From positions 19,038,729-19,102,728 of the forward strand of contig CM060950.1 in the NCBI GenBank assembly GCA_030765055.1: 64,000 nt of DNA, in the 5' to 3' direction. This document shows positions 23,222 to 34,745 of the stretch, piece after piece (position 1 is the first letter of the stretch; each line of letters starts with the position of its first letter). The position numbers and the translations under genes are program-made. Source of the stretch: Mantis religiosa. Lineage: Eukaryota > Arthropoda > Insecta > Mantodea > Mantidae. The notes beneath the pieces are model-generated. The model had not been told where the DNA came from and made no database searches. It saw only the letters and a program-made list of their open reading frames with translations.

Positions 23222-24644
23222 TAGGGACCGGATTTATAGGCACTAAAAATGTGTGAAATAGGCAGGCAAAAATGCACTAAAAATGGGCAAAATAGGCACT
23301 TAAATAGGCACTAAAAATTTGCTAAGTAAACATTTAGAAATACAGAATTTTACAAAAATGCACTATAAATGCACTATAACAAAATGACAATCATCGCAAC
23401 ATATGCTGCAACAAATTCGCTAAACACATACTATTTTGCGGTTCCCTAGACGAAATAGTTCTACATTTATTCCAAATTTCATAAATGGCTCCACAGCAAG
23501 TTAAAATAACAGATATTGTCGTATAACTAAAATACATATAAATCCACTTCACTAAGGACCATAATGTGCAGAAAGGTGTGAAGTAATTAACTATGTAAAA
23601 AAAAAAACATGTCTTTGGGGGGGGGGGGAGGTTAAGGGTGAAAATTGAAATATATGAAGCTTTTGTTAGATTTGTTTCAAATTTATACCATTTATTTTTT
23701 GTGATCGATCAAGAATGGAATAATACCAATTTTTAGCTTTCTAGTTACAATAGTCTCTGAGGAATAACCAGTTTGTCTAAATTACAGGCGATTTTCAAGA
23801 TGTCCCACATTTTGTAATTTCAAAAATTAATGCTTGGGGTATAGGTTTCTGCACCCATTTTAACCTATTAATGACCTGTACCTATATGAAATATTTGTCT
23901 TCGTCATATCAACGAAGGGAAAAAATAATCATACCTATTTAAACAATTGTATTTTCCTAAGCGTTTTCAGTAAGAAGTAAGCATTATAATCCTTTTCAAT
24001 ACAAATAACAAAAACACAACAAATGTAAATGGGTACACTTAATATACAGTTGCCCTTACAGACATGTTTAGAATTTCATACAGATTAATAGAAAACTGCA
24101 TCCTGTGGAACATTTTGAGTTAGGAAAATGTAGAAAATGAGGAATCTGAGAAATCTGAGGTTGAAATTACGTAATAGCAGCCACGATACAGATTCAGGGT
24201 TATTTAAATAGTCATGTGACGTTTTCTGTTGTACCGCTAGAAAAAAGCTTTATATTATTGAAGTATGTCTATATTAATTTTAAGACAAATAAAACTAAAT
24301 TTTGTATTGTAAGTTTTGGGCCAATTTGCACAGATGTGACTCCTTAAACCGCTTTTTGTTATCCAGTGTGCAGCGGTAAGAAATTTCTCTTCCCCGAAAA
24401 CTTCACGTTGAAACCAACAAATGCAAAAGCCGTTGTCACAAATTACAAGCAGAAGAAATTGGTTAAAAAGGCAGTTTTAGGCACTAATTAGCAGAATAGG
24501 CACAGACGTATGAACTAGGCATGTATAGGCACTATAAAACCAAGAATTTAGGCTAATAATTGTACGAAACGTGCTTATAACTTAAAAGCCTACGTTTCTC
24601 AACAAAGCAATAAAATAGGCAAATAGGGCAAAATCCGCCCCCTA
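23222..24644 (-). mobile_element. hAT-type non-autonomous transposon, copy 2 (inverted)
   Basis: Inverted copy of 17047-18483 along its whole length. The ends are TAGGGACCGGATTTATAGGC and, at the other side, the reverse complement of TAGGGGGCGGATTTTGCC. The flanking octamers GCTATGAT (23214-23221) and GATATGAT (24645-24652) match at 7 of 8 positions, as expected for an aged hAT TSD. The protein-like segment of copy 1 is conserved here on the plus strand (KKFLFPENFTLKPTNAKA at about 24378-24432). A G run has expanded at 23617-23627. Confidence 0.85.
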
Positions 24645-24652
24645 GATATGAT

Positions 24653-25857
24653 TAAGGACTGCTTCAATTTATTTTGTTTGTTTTCTTTTTTCCTTTATAG
24701 AAATTGCAGAAGAGAGCATGTCTAGCTTCAATATCGTTCTTTAAAAATATTACAATAAACGATTACTTACGTGTGTCTGTAATGGATTTATCATCATCAA
24801 GGTTATTTTGTTTTTCTTTCTGTTTTGTATCCATGCAGGTAAAGTTGCTTGTAATGTTTAATTGCCTAACGTTTCATATGAATCACACGCAATTGTCAAG
24901 TGCTCCATTTGTGATGCATTACTTACTGGACATGAATCAGTGGTATTTCGCTATGGTAGTAACCAGATAACAAACGAATGCAGCGCTTTAATATCAAGGT
25001 CAGGATGTCTGGTTTCTTTGTCTGGTAGTGTACTTTGTAAAGTTTCTTAACAACAAATACACGGTGTTCATTTTTGTTCGTTATTTCACTGTATAACACC
25101 GTGCAGCCGGTTCGGAAGTTTTTGATACGTTATTTGCGCTCTTGCTGAAAGAAAATACGTACATGTTACTGATTTGACATTAAGATGCCACATGTACATT
25201 GCAAGTTTTTATTAGCTTCGGAAAAACTTAGTTCTGTTAAAAGAAATCACTCATTGGGGAAAACCCCATTTTTCTAGCACTGTTGGTGGAATTTCTACAA
25301 GTATTATAGTTTTTGTTATATACAGGAAGTTTCGAAACGACACCGATCGAATATATACAAATAGCTGCTCAGCTTCTATCTGATACATATAGTTTTTATC
25401 GTCAATAGAGCCGCATAAAAACGCCCCAGAATGAGTGTGGATTAGGTAGTTACAGGAACATCGCCGCGTGCCTCACGCTGTCGAAGTTCGCTGGTAGGCG
25501 ACACAGCGTGCCGCCTGTTGTAGCTGTTTGTAAACATACCGGCATACTCCACGGTAGCTTGCTACTATTTAGAACTTCTTTGGCTGATGAAACCGTAATA
25601 TAGAAGCTACTCCATAGTTACTGATTTTTGGGTGTTTAACGTGTTCCAACATTCCCTTATAACAATCGATGACGGCAAATAAGCTGGTGGACATATGCAA
25701 GTTAAACCTTTTAGAGGGAAGTTAATATTAGTGAGATTGAGGATGGAAGCAATAAATGATAAAAAGAAAAGAGAACAATATCATAGAATTGTAGATAACC
25801 AAAACTAAATGTCTTATGCAATGAGACAAGCATTTTAATGATGATAATAATAATGAT
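24653..25857. other. unannotated interval
   Basis: About 1.2 kb. A small hairpin-like pair 'cacggtgtt/aacaccgtg' occurs at 25062-25107. The segment 'acacggtgttcatttttgttcgttatttc' also resembles 4104-4132, hinting at a shared unrecognised repeat. No gene is seen. Confidence 0.35.
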
Positions 25858-26128
25858 GTCCGCCTCGGTAGCGTAGAGTGAGTGAGTGTGTGGTGTTTTA
25901 GGGCCCGTCGACAACTGGTAGCATGTCTGCCTCACGTTCAAGAGGCCCCGAGTTCGAATCTCGGGTCATGGTGGGTTACCTGGATAAGGTTTTCCAGGGT
26001 TTTCCCTTATCCTGAAAGACGAATGTCGGGTAACTCTAAGCTCCATGGATCCCGGACGCATTGAGCGTCATTTCACCCATATTATTCATCGTCCGATATG
26101 ACTAAATGTTGGAGGACGTAAATTACAA
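25858..26128 (+). repeat. tRNA-derived SINE, family B, copy 7, with insertion in the head
   Basis: Full family B body and box B (GTTCGAATCTCGG). About 40 bp of foreign sequence (roughly 25877-25917) sits between the box A-like start 'cctcggtagcgtag' and 'ggtagcatgtctgcc'. The tail runs into a short (TA)n/(TATG)n stretch. Confidence 0.92.
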
Positions 26129-26979
26129 TATATGTATGTATATATATATATGTATATAATAAATAAAGCATTCGTAACTTGAAATGAAGCTGTTGATTTT
26201 ACAGCAACTGGTTGAAAGCACTGTACAATTAAGATAATAGCAAAATGAGCAACCTGGGAACTGCCCGAGTCATTATCGACTTTTCTCCACAAATAACTAA
26301 CCTCTGCTCCATTACCTGAAAGCGAGGCTAGGGTCACTGATAAAGAGCAAGGAGCAATGCTTTTTGTTTTCGTGGCCGGTGCGTCCGAATAACAACTTTT
26401 GAGGTTCGCACACCAGTGGTTCCTGCGCTGCCTAATCACAAAATAATGTTACATTTAACGCTACATAAAATTATATCTGAGAATTTCGAAGTCGCGACAC
26501 CGAAATTTGGACTATTTAACTTCGAAACGGCTATATTTATTGGCTGTCGTTTCGAAACAACCTATAGGTATATTAAAGAAATGACTTGTTTAAATGTCGT
26601 GTGCTCAGCTTCTGCCCTACCTGTAACAAAAGATTTATACGCTTGACACCGGAAGCACACTAGGCTGAGTCAGCTTGTAGCTCTACAAACGCAATCAGCT
26701 GTAAGTGTGAAGCACTGTCTAACAATAGTTTAGCCTTGCAAGATAACTATCTTCTGGGGTGTTTGTGTTTATTGTTTCGTGATATACCGGCTGGCGTTGG
26801 ACTGGACTTCGTGCGGCTGTGTGTTTGCTAAAAGAGTTCACCACAAAAAATGTTCTAACTAAAACAGTAGTGAACGTAATTTTCAGATGATTCACAATAG
26901 GGCACGACTTCTATCTGGAGTCTTAATTTCTTCGTGAACATCAAATCTAAGAAAAAACTGGAAACATTGAACTTCGCAA
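26129..26979. other. unannotated interval
   Basis: About 850 bp. A short TATG/TA repeat lies at 26131-26160; otherwise nothing is recognised. Confidence 0.35.
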
Positions 26980-27235
26980 AGGCTCACTAACAGGACCTGC
27001 ATAGTGCACAGAGCACGTGTTTTTCCCGGTAAACACGAGTCAGTTCGAGAATTTAAGGTCATGTCGGCACGTTGGCCATAGTAGTTCAAGGGTTAGAGCG
27101 GCTGGACGGAAACCAGAAGATCCGTGGTTCAAATCCCGGCTATGGCATTGAATTTTTCAGTTTGACTCTGTCTTTCCATACTTTAGCCTACACACAGCCA
27201 GTGTGAAAGAACAATTAATTTACATTAATGTACCT
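26980..27235 (+). repeat. tRNA-like SINE, family C, first of a tandem pair
   Basis: Carries the leader 'cacgagtcagttcgagaattta', the tRNA-like core (TAGTTCAAGGGTTAGAGC; GGTTCAAATCCCGG) and the 3' part 'ttttcagtttgactctgtc...agtgtgaaagaacaattaa'. A second copy follows directly. Confidence 0.85.
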
Positions 27236-27525
27236 AATAGTGGTTCGAACTATAAAGCCCGGTCCTTAAAGTACTTACAGCATAGTAAGTCGCCATTAAG
27301 GTAGTTGTCTCATGTGTTTATGAGAACTCCTAGTGGTTTACCGGGAGAAACACGAGTCGGTTCGAGAATTTAATGTCATGTCGGCACGTTGTAGCTCAAA
27401 TGGTTAGAGCGGCTGGACGGAGACCAGAAGGTCCGTGGTTCAAATCCCGGCTATGGCATTGAATATTTCAGTCTGGCTCTTATCTTTCCATACTTTATCC
27501 TATACATGGCTAGTGTGAAAGAACA
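27236..27525 (+). repeat. tRNA-like SINE, family C, second of a tandem pair
   Basis: Shares leader, core and tail with the preceding copy, offset by about 310 bp. The leader here is longer and begins 'ttcgaactataaagcc', which is also found at 50560. A small deletion removes 'gccatag' just before the core. Confidence 0.85.
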
Positions 27526-27605
27526 ATTAAAATCCTATAAAGAGCTATTACTGAGTTTCATGGCAGTGGAAATATCCAACAATCACAAAATTTATATCAT
27601 AGGCT

Positions 27606-27863
27606 TATTTTGTTTTTGTTTGTTTGTTTGTAATTTACGTTCTCCAACGTTAAGTCATATCGGACGATGAATGTAATGGGTGAAATGATGCTCAAATGAG
27701 CCCGGGGTCCATAGAGCTTAGTTACCCGACATTCGTCTTTCAGGGTAAGGGAAAACCCCGGGTAAAAAACCTTATTCAGGTAAGTCACCCTGACCGAGAT
27801 TCGAGCTCGGGACCTCTTGAACGTGAGGCAGACACGCAGCCACCACGCTACCAAGGCGGGCCG
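27606..27863 (-). repeat. tRNA-derived SINE, family B, copy 8, with TSD
   Basis: Full-length minus-strand copy flanked by a perfect 11-bp duplication TATCATAGGCT (27595-27605 and 27864-27874). The 3' tail is a (TTTG)n-type repeat on the plus strand. Confidence 0.96.
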
Positions 27864-28029
27864 TATCATAGGCTGAAAGACAAACTTTCATACCGTGAAT
27901 TTAATTGATCTACATTCAGGATAGTAAAAGGTTTAGATTTCCGGATGAAAATAACTGACGCTATTGCTGCAGGACAGCGGTGTCTGCGGACGATGCAAGA
28001 AACAAGGAATTCTTTGGACTCCCGACCTG

Positions 28030-29620
28030 CAGTGACTGTCAGAATTTACGGACAGGTATAGCTATTTTATATTTAACATCAAAAGATTGACAACAAACCT
28101 ATTGTATTCCAATTTGCTCACTCCAGGTTGTACAGTTACATATGTATACAGATAGCAAAAATAGTTTCATTTAATGAAGCACAAAATATAAAACGTATGA
28201 ATGTAATTATGGTAATACAAAATCTTCTATTCAAAAGTATTCGGCAAAAGAATATAAGTACAAAACAAATAGAAAGAATGGAAGCCACGTAGGAATATTA
28301 ATACTTGGGGATTCTTCCCTTTCTCCTTAGCACTTCAGTCAGCCTTCTCGGTATGTTCTTCACCAGTTTGCTAGGGGTAGAACGGGCAATTTGTTCCATT
28401 CCTTTTGCAGTCACCTCCTCACATCAGTTTTAGAATTAAGGGAAAGTTTACGTGCATTCTTTTCTAGTATATCCTATAGATTCTCAATCGGAGTGATGTG
28501 GGGACTGTGTGGGTGAGAATTCACAACTTTAAGACAGTTGCATAACAACCATGGCCGTACATTATGGGCCGACTGTTTTGGGTCATTGTCCTGATAAAAT
28601 TTAAAACAGTCTCCTATTCCCATATTTTCTGCACTTTTCTTCAGGTTATCTTATAAAATCTGAAGATACTGGCAGTGATTCATGTGTCCATCTGTAAAAG
28701 CTACCTCACATCTCTTTCATCTGACATACAGCCCCAAACCATAACATGCCCTCCCCCCTCCATGTTTTACTGTCGCCTGTATATTTCTTTCTTCAAATTC
28801 TTTATTGGGCTGTCTCCAAACTATAATTCGCCCATCTGAGCCAGAAATATTGAATTTTGTCTCGTCGCACAAAATTACTGTTTGCCACCAGTCACTATCT
28901 TTGCTGAGATGCTCTTAGCAAATCTTTGCTGCTTGATCCTATTAATTTTGCTGACATATGGTTTTTTTCTTGCATTTCGTCCATGATAATGTTCTCTGTA
29001 TGACACCCTCCGGGTTGTGCTTACTCTGATCCTCTTTCCAAACGCACTTGTAGCAATAGCAGTTGCAGTAAGAGGTGGATTTTTTTTAATTTACTTATTA
29101 CTGCCCTGTCTTCTCTCCTATGAAGGACCTTCGGGCAACCTGTCTGTGGCAAATTTTCAATGCTATCTTGATATTTATATCGGCAGATGTCATTAACGGT
29201 ACCTTTCTTCATGTTCAACAAAGCTGCTATTTGTCGACATGTTTTTCCCTTTTCGTGATGGAATATTACTAATTGTCGTTGCTCAGATGTACTGTTATTT
29301 CCTCTGCGTCCCATTTCACTCTTGAATGTTTGCCTCTGCTTTGTGCATGAGTGAGATACTGACTGGGACCAGCATGCCTGGAGTTGTCAACCAACTCTTG
29401 TCCGAAAAATATTGACGAGCAAATTTTGGTATTTCAACTAAGGAGACAGGTATTGTGCCTTTTTAAAAGAATTTACAAATAACAACTGCATTACTGCGGT
29501 GCCTATGAAGTGCATAGAATTAAGAGTTTAGCAATTTTGAATTGTTTATCCAATTTTTCTTCCAAAACAAACATGTTATATGTACAGACCATCTTGTCCG
29601 AATAATTATGACAGTCACTG
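28030..29620 (-). mobile_element. Tc1-like transposon, near complete, inactive
   Basis: The terminal inverted repeats start CAGTGACTGTCA at both ends, with further similarity over about 30 bp. The right end is followed by TA (29621-29622); the left flank is TG, probably a mutated TA. The length of 1,591 bp is typical for the family. The transposase is on the minus strand. Its helix-turn-helix N-terminus is open (29021-29314). Downstream pieces correspond to the catalytic core, for example 'FNISGSDGRIIVWRQPNKEF' (about 28860-28790) and IENL*DILEKNA near 28440-28480, where a stop replaces the usual Trp. Several frameshifts make it a pseudogene. Confidence 0.9.
29021..29314 (-). pseudogene. Tc1-like transposase N-terminal HTH frame
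   Basis: A 97-codon frame beginning MGRRGNNSTSEQRQLVIFH, with two short helical HTH blocks (KTCRQIAALLNMKKGTVNDI, then NLPQTGCPKVLHRREDRAV). This is the expected start of the transposase in the 28030-29620 element. The frame breaks after about residue 80, and the rest is scattered over other frames. Confidence 0.85.
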
Positions 29621-29622
29621 TA

Positions 29623-30416
29623 TATTTTACCTTGATGAAACGTGGGCTAATCAAAATCACAGTTTACTAGTCTCAGTAGATTGCTTCAGTAGACCCTGTT
29701 AGATTAGCTACTGTTTATCATTTCTTTGCCCCATGTATTTTGCTTGTTAACACGTTGTCAATTGCCAGGATCATATGACCCCCGTCATGTTCCAGAATTT
29801 CGTCCCACAGGAGTTCTTTGACATGCCAGTAAATTTACCCCACATTGGGCTATCGCATTCGCGACTTGGGATCAATGGGCGAGCGTCTAACCAACTGAGC
29901 CACGGTGACGACTTTATTGGTCCCGATTGGGTAATGTGGAAGATAACTTGCAAATTGCACGTTGTTTTATCAACTGCTCCTTGTAATGGAAATGATAGAC
30001 CGTAACACTGCACATTCAAATGTGGGATGCACGTAGGACTCAGTTTTCGAGGGGGTTTTCCACCCCTAGTTACAAATTATGCATTGATTACATGGGCTCT
30101 CGGCATTTGTGAGAGGAACCTCTTGACAGAGGATTTGCAACCCCGAAGCTCCCCATTTCGTACGCTGTTAAATAAGAGGAAGGGAGGGAAGAAGCAAGCA
30201 GGGCGAAATTGAAGTTCATTTCACCATGGAGGTGGTAAACACACAAGAATAGTAAGTTATACATAATTCGTGGTCTCGGAAGGTAATGAAGTACTCGGCT
30301 TCATGACTAATTTCCGAATGCATCTTCGGGTGTATACGGGGGATTACAAGCAGATATTTTGGCGTGTAATAACCGCTGATGTTACGCTGTATTCTATGGC
30401 ACTGTTTCGTGTAATA
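29623..30416. other. unannotated interval with a weak tRNA-like match
   Basis: Around 29860-29930 the minus strand has a box A-like TGGCTCAGTTGGTTAGA and a partial GGGATC-type segment, possibly a very old SINE. No gene is supported. Confidence 0.35.
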
Positions 30417-31733
30417 GGGGATAGGAGCCGAATATCGGATAGTTTTGTACAAAGGGGCTTAAATAGTATTTTATTTTACTATTATATGTCAAGAAACCAT
30501 ATTAATACATATTAGGAACACTATAGCTGGGTATCAAAGAAAAAAGGTTTCTTTATTTGAATTACTTCTTTAAAAAATTATATATGCTAAGAGATATACA
30601 TATGCTGAAATATTTGGGTGCCTAATATCGGACAGTAACAATCATTTAAAGAACCTTATATTATTCAGTGCAACTTCCATTCGTTCTTTAGATGCTAGAG
30701 CAAAGTTCATTAGCCCATCTAGGAAGTTTGGTACTGTTCCCTACATTTGTCTAACCGATAGGGATGGTTACAATAAAGACATTTGTCATCCACAATGTCT
30801 TCCTCATCTGTTGAAACCAGGGGAACGAAATTGTCCTCGATGGTGGTCTGCAGCTTCTTTTGTTTTGTTGGGTAGACGACGAAGATGGTTTAAGAACCAC
30901 AGTTGCAACATCCTTGGATGACGATGACGATGACGATGACGACGACGACGACGATGCGGAGTTACCAGTGCTGTTCTAGATCTCCCAGGCCTACTTGGTT
31001 CGCCATTTCTTGAGAGTTTTTATGCAAGGTCCTGTTTAATTGAGGAATTTGTTATAGTAGCTGCTGTACCGGAAGGTCTTCCTGTTGTGATAGGCCTATT
31101 AGACTGCCTCGTGTTGGTCGTGAATTTGAATTTGGAACGTGATTCATTGAGTTCAAGAGTTGATTTCGGCACTTTGTACATTTAAAAAGCTCTTGAATAC
31201 TCCATCTTCTGCTTAATAGTATTAACAGCTTTGACTATGGACTGTGATTCTATTTTCTCCGCTGTTTCGATGTTTTTAAAGTGGATATCTGTAAAATAAA
31301 AATGTCAGTTTGAAATTACTAATTGAAGTCTAATATCGGATAACCGATATTGCTAACCTCCTAGCTATCCGATAGTGAGAACCCTCCACACAAAACAAGC
31401 AAATGCACATAGAGCGGAAAACATGTATTAAATAAATTGTAATTGAGATAATTAATTCAGAACATATAGTTTACGATGACATATAAAAATATAGAATAAT
31501 TAGTTACATTAAGCCGTCGTGTTTAGATATACCGATCGCTACAGAATATTACGCAACTGCCATTTCTCAAAACTTGTCACATGCTTCTCTTCCGGCAAGC
31601 GAACTCAAAATGGCCACACAGGAGGGAAAGGCAAAGCATTTTATACATTCTGCGATAGAGTGCAACAGTTTCAAGATTAGGAAATTATTCTATCCGATAA
31701 TGGGAAACCATCCGATAATCAGCTCCCTTTCCC
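30417..31733 (-). mobile_element. pogo-like transposon relic with TIRs
   Basis: About 30-bp imperfect terminal inverted repeats (left GGGGATAGGAGCCGAATATC, right reverse complement GGGAAAGGGAGCTGATTATC) are flanked by TA on both sides. The minus strand carries two protein-like pieces. One is an HTH_psq-like N-terminus (about 31200-31290) with SIVKAVNTIKQKMEYSRAF and a VPKSTLEL turn, as in pogo/CENP-B-like transposases. The other is a cysteine-rich C-terminus DDKCLYCNHPYRLDKCREQY (about 30740-30800), as seen at the end of such proteins. The DDE core is missing. A GAC/GAT repeat at 30916-30956 lies between them. Confidence 0.7.
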
Positions 31734-31735
31734 TA

Positions 31736-32467
31736 TCAACTTTGAGTATTTTTTTTAACAAAACATAAACGCATTAGAGAAGGTGATCAAATAACCACTT
31801 GTCTTTGTTTTCATATTTCCGGACAACATTTACATTCCTCATACCGTTACAGTATATTTCCGTATGCCAAAATATTGCCGTTATTTCTTTCTGGAGAAAA
31901 AAAAAGGAACATTAAAAATCCGGTGGTTACAGGAATTTTAGCGTTTGACAGTCTCGTAGATAGGATGCTCAACCGTCCAGCAAGCAATTCCTTCCCCTAC
32001 ACATGTTACTTTCGCCGCGTTCTGTCTCAAACTAGAACGATCCTATTGTAAACATATCGGAGGGAAGCCAGAGAAACAGATACTCTAACGGATAGGCGTT
32101 CTTAGGTCAGTAGAGGAAAATTAATGAATGTTTATAAAGCGGTTCCCTGGTCGGGGAGTGGATTTGAAACAGGTGCCTGGCAAGCAGCTTTCTGCGAAAG
32201 TTTTATCAACATATTACAGCGCCCCTGGTTAGGTCTGATGATGATGTTAGTTGATTCTAAGGTTGCTCAACTGCGCGATCATCAGCGCCCTTTAAAACCG
32301 TATAGTGTTAAAATCCAGTTAAAAGAGTTCTAAAATATACACATCCCTAGTAAAATTACTGATAAAACACACCCTTGGTCAAAATAGAAAAGCAATGTAA
32401 AATAAAAAGGTTAAGAGGTATAAAATGTATTGACCGCTAAATACGATATTCCATCCTTAAATATAAT
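31736..32467. other. unannotated interval
   Basis: About 730 bp. A 69-codon plus-strand frame at 32124-32333 has no recognised domain. Confidence 0.35.
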
Positions 32468-33683
32468 TTAAAAATACTTAGCCAGTGCTTTGTTGTCCGC
32501 TAAAATCTCCAGCAAGCACACCATCTTACGACGACTTCGCTGGTGGCCGAATCAATTTACGCTTATTTTTGGGTGTCGAGCTAACACCTTTAACATCCGA
32601 TTTATCAGGTCGTTTTTGGAAGCCGTCTTGGCGGTCTGCGATGTATCCTCCTGTTTCATCCCTTCTACGGATGAAGCCTCTTTCCCGATAGACTGATTAG
32701 GTCTCTTGGGGATTATGACCTCAGTAGATGTCGCTTCGAGGTATATAGGGTAAACCACGGAGCAATTCCTTACATCAGCTGAAGCTGACAAGGAAACTAT
32801 CACTGTGCTCACACCGCTATGCACCTGAAAATTTGACGATATAGTGTTTGCCGTATATAAACCATGTGTACCGAAAATCTGCTACAGAGTAGAACCGGCA
32901 CACCCAAATGTGAAGCCTGGAAAGTGCCGCATGCGACCACTTGAAAGTAGCTGCTGGACATCCCTCGGCAGCTCTGTGCCGGGTGCGTATGTCATGTATA
33001 GACCACTGTCCGCCAGGGATAAACAATCCATCCTGTACAGTGCTGAGTTAGTATGCCTATATGTTCCTACGTATTCTGAACTTATTTTTGGGTACTTCCA
33101 GCTGTACTCAGCACCCAATTTTTGACATACTTGCCCCACATAGAGCAGAGATGATGCCATCAAACTCTCAAGCGTTACAGATGTGGGCATAGTGATGGTT
33201 CCCGTGTAAGCTCCGAATAATCCTGAAAAGAGCTGATTGGTTCCTAAATTCTACTTCCTGCCAACCACACTGGGCCGCGCCGTGGCTCAGTGGTTAGACT
33301 GCTTGGCTCTCACCAAGGTGGCCCGGGTTCGATCCCAGGCGACCGCAAAGTGAGATTTATGGTGGACAACACGGCGCTGGGGCGGGTTTTCTCCGGGACC
33401 TCCTGTTTCCCCCGCCATCTTATTCCACCGGTGCTCCATCTTCATTTCAAGTCCCATCAGTGTCACCGCCTGCGGTGCCGTATGTAGTAAAAGCGGGCGT
33501 TAAACACTACACATTTCATTTATTTCCTGCCAACCACAATGTGTCTATTAATCCACACTCAGGGTGCATGGACTTTGCGTCTCTTTTCATTGGAACCAAG
33601 AAGCAGTAATTCATATACTTCTCACATAACATAAAAAAGTTCTTCCCAATCTGTCCATTTTTCCCGTCTGCGTTGAAACCCTA
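32468..33683 (-). pseudogene. decayed coding frame of unknown family
   Basis: The minus strand holds one long reading frame from about 33250 down to 32468 (about 260 codons) broken by only two in-frame stops (TAG at 32882-32884, TGA at 32552-32554). Upstream of the SINE at 33270-33523, a second open stretch (33538 to about 33680) reads smoothly into it after a frame change. Removing the SINE and its duplicated target therefore gives one continuous protein-like region of roughly 300 residues. The composition looks like a real protein: many Gly, Ser, Tyr and Thr and alternating hydrophobic residues, with segments such as SGLFGAYTGTITMPTS and LSLADSGLYMTYAPGTELP. I recognise no transposase, RT, gag or host domain. 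A structural protein of an old integrated virus is one possibility; a host or TE protein is equally open. Confidence 0.55.
33270..33523 (+). repeat. tRNA-derived SINE, family A, copy 3, with 15-bp TSD
   Basis: The best-preserved family A copy. It has box A-like TGGCTCAGTGGTTAGAC and box B GGTTCGATCCC, then the body through 'ccaccggtgctccatcttca' to 'atgtagtaaaagcgggcgttaaacac'. A perfect duplication TTCCTGCCAACCACA flanks it (33255-33269 and 33524-33538). It interrupts the minus-strand frame at 32468-33683. Confidence 0.97.
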
Positions 33684-34349
33684 CTGAGGGTGGGCACACA
33701 CGCAGCAAAAGCATTCAAGCTTAACGCAACCTGCCAGCAGCAGCCACGGACGGACGTGGAGTCGATATTACTTAACATATGACAGTCACATAAATCCACC
33801 ATTAGCAGGAGCTACATCCATACTTCAAGAAAAAGCTGTTACCTTCTATTGTAATCCAAATTGTTGTAATATTATGAAGCGCAGCAGTCAAGGCGGAAGT
33901 TAAATGAGCTCGATGAACTGTATACCCGTAAGATTTTTAGGGTGTACAAAGCTGAGAGTTAACCCACATTTATCATCTCAGAATAAAGAGAATCAGGAGG
34001 AATGTCTTAATAAGCAATAATTCACCCCGAATTAGCCCTTAGGATGTTAAAAGTACGAATTTCACTGAATAGCAAAATATCTCCACAGTCCCGCTTCTGC
34101 AATGAATATTCAGTTCAATCCATGAATATTATCCAACCATGAAACTAGCATTTTGGGACACGTTGAATATTAATAATGTTCAAATGTAGCGTTTCTACTG
34201 CGTTGTCACTGTTTTAATTATTTTACACCTTGAAATAAAATGGAGAAAAAGCATGAACAACAGCCAGAAAATTAGTCCAATTTGTTGAGGTTATGTTCAT
34301 AGTACGCCATTTAATGCTACTATGTTTATTTAAATATATCTAGTAATAT
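33684..34349. other. unannotated interval
   Basis: A 63-codon minus-strand frame (33611-33802) partly overlaps the decayed frame downstream. Nothing else is recognised. Confidence 0.35.
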
Positions 34350-34482
34350 GAAAGGGTAGAGCCAGACTGAAAAATTCAATGCCATAGCTGGGACCTGAAC
34401 CACGGATCTTCTGGTCTCCGTCCAGCCGCTCTAAAGCATTGAGCTACTATGGCCAACGTGCCAACATGACATTAAATTCTCC
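34350..34482 (-). repeat. tRNA-like SINE, family C, inverted partner
   Basis: Minus-strand family C core with the tail 'agactgaaaaattcaatgccat' at its left and the leader end 'caacgtgccaacatgacatt' at its right. It forms an imperfect inverted repeat with the plus-strand copy at 34588-34745. Confidence 0.85.
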
Positions 34483-34529
34483 TACTGCTATGGTCGCGGC
34501 TGTGGCATTGAATATTTCTGTCTGGCCAT

Positions 34530-34745
34530 TAAGGTAGTTGTCTCATGTGTTTATGAGAACTCCTAGTGGTTTACCGGGGGGGAAAACGAGTAAGTTGGAG
34601 AGTTTGTCATGTTGGCACGTTGGCCATAGTAGCTCAATGGTTTAGAGCGGCTGGACGGAGACCAGAATATCCGTGATTCAGGTCCCGGCTATGGCATTGA
34701 ATTTTTCAGTCTGACTTTACCCTTTCATAGTGCGTCCTACACACG
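34530..34745 (+). repeat. tRNA-like SINE, family C, plus-strand partner
   Basis: Leader 'attaaggtagttgtctcatg' from about 34530, then core TAGCTCAATGGTTTAGAGC and a diverged box B (GATTCAGGTCCCG), then 'gcattgaatttttcagtctgac'. The arms facing 34350-34482 match over about 130 bp, with roughly 105 bp between them. Confidence 0.85.
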
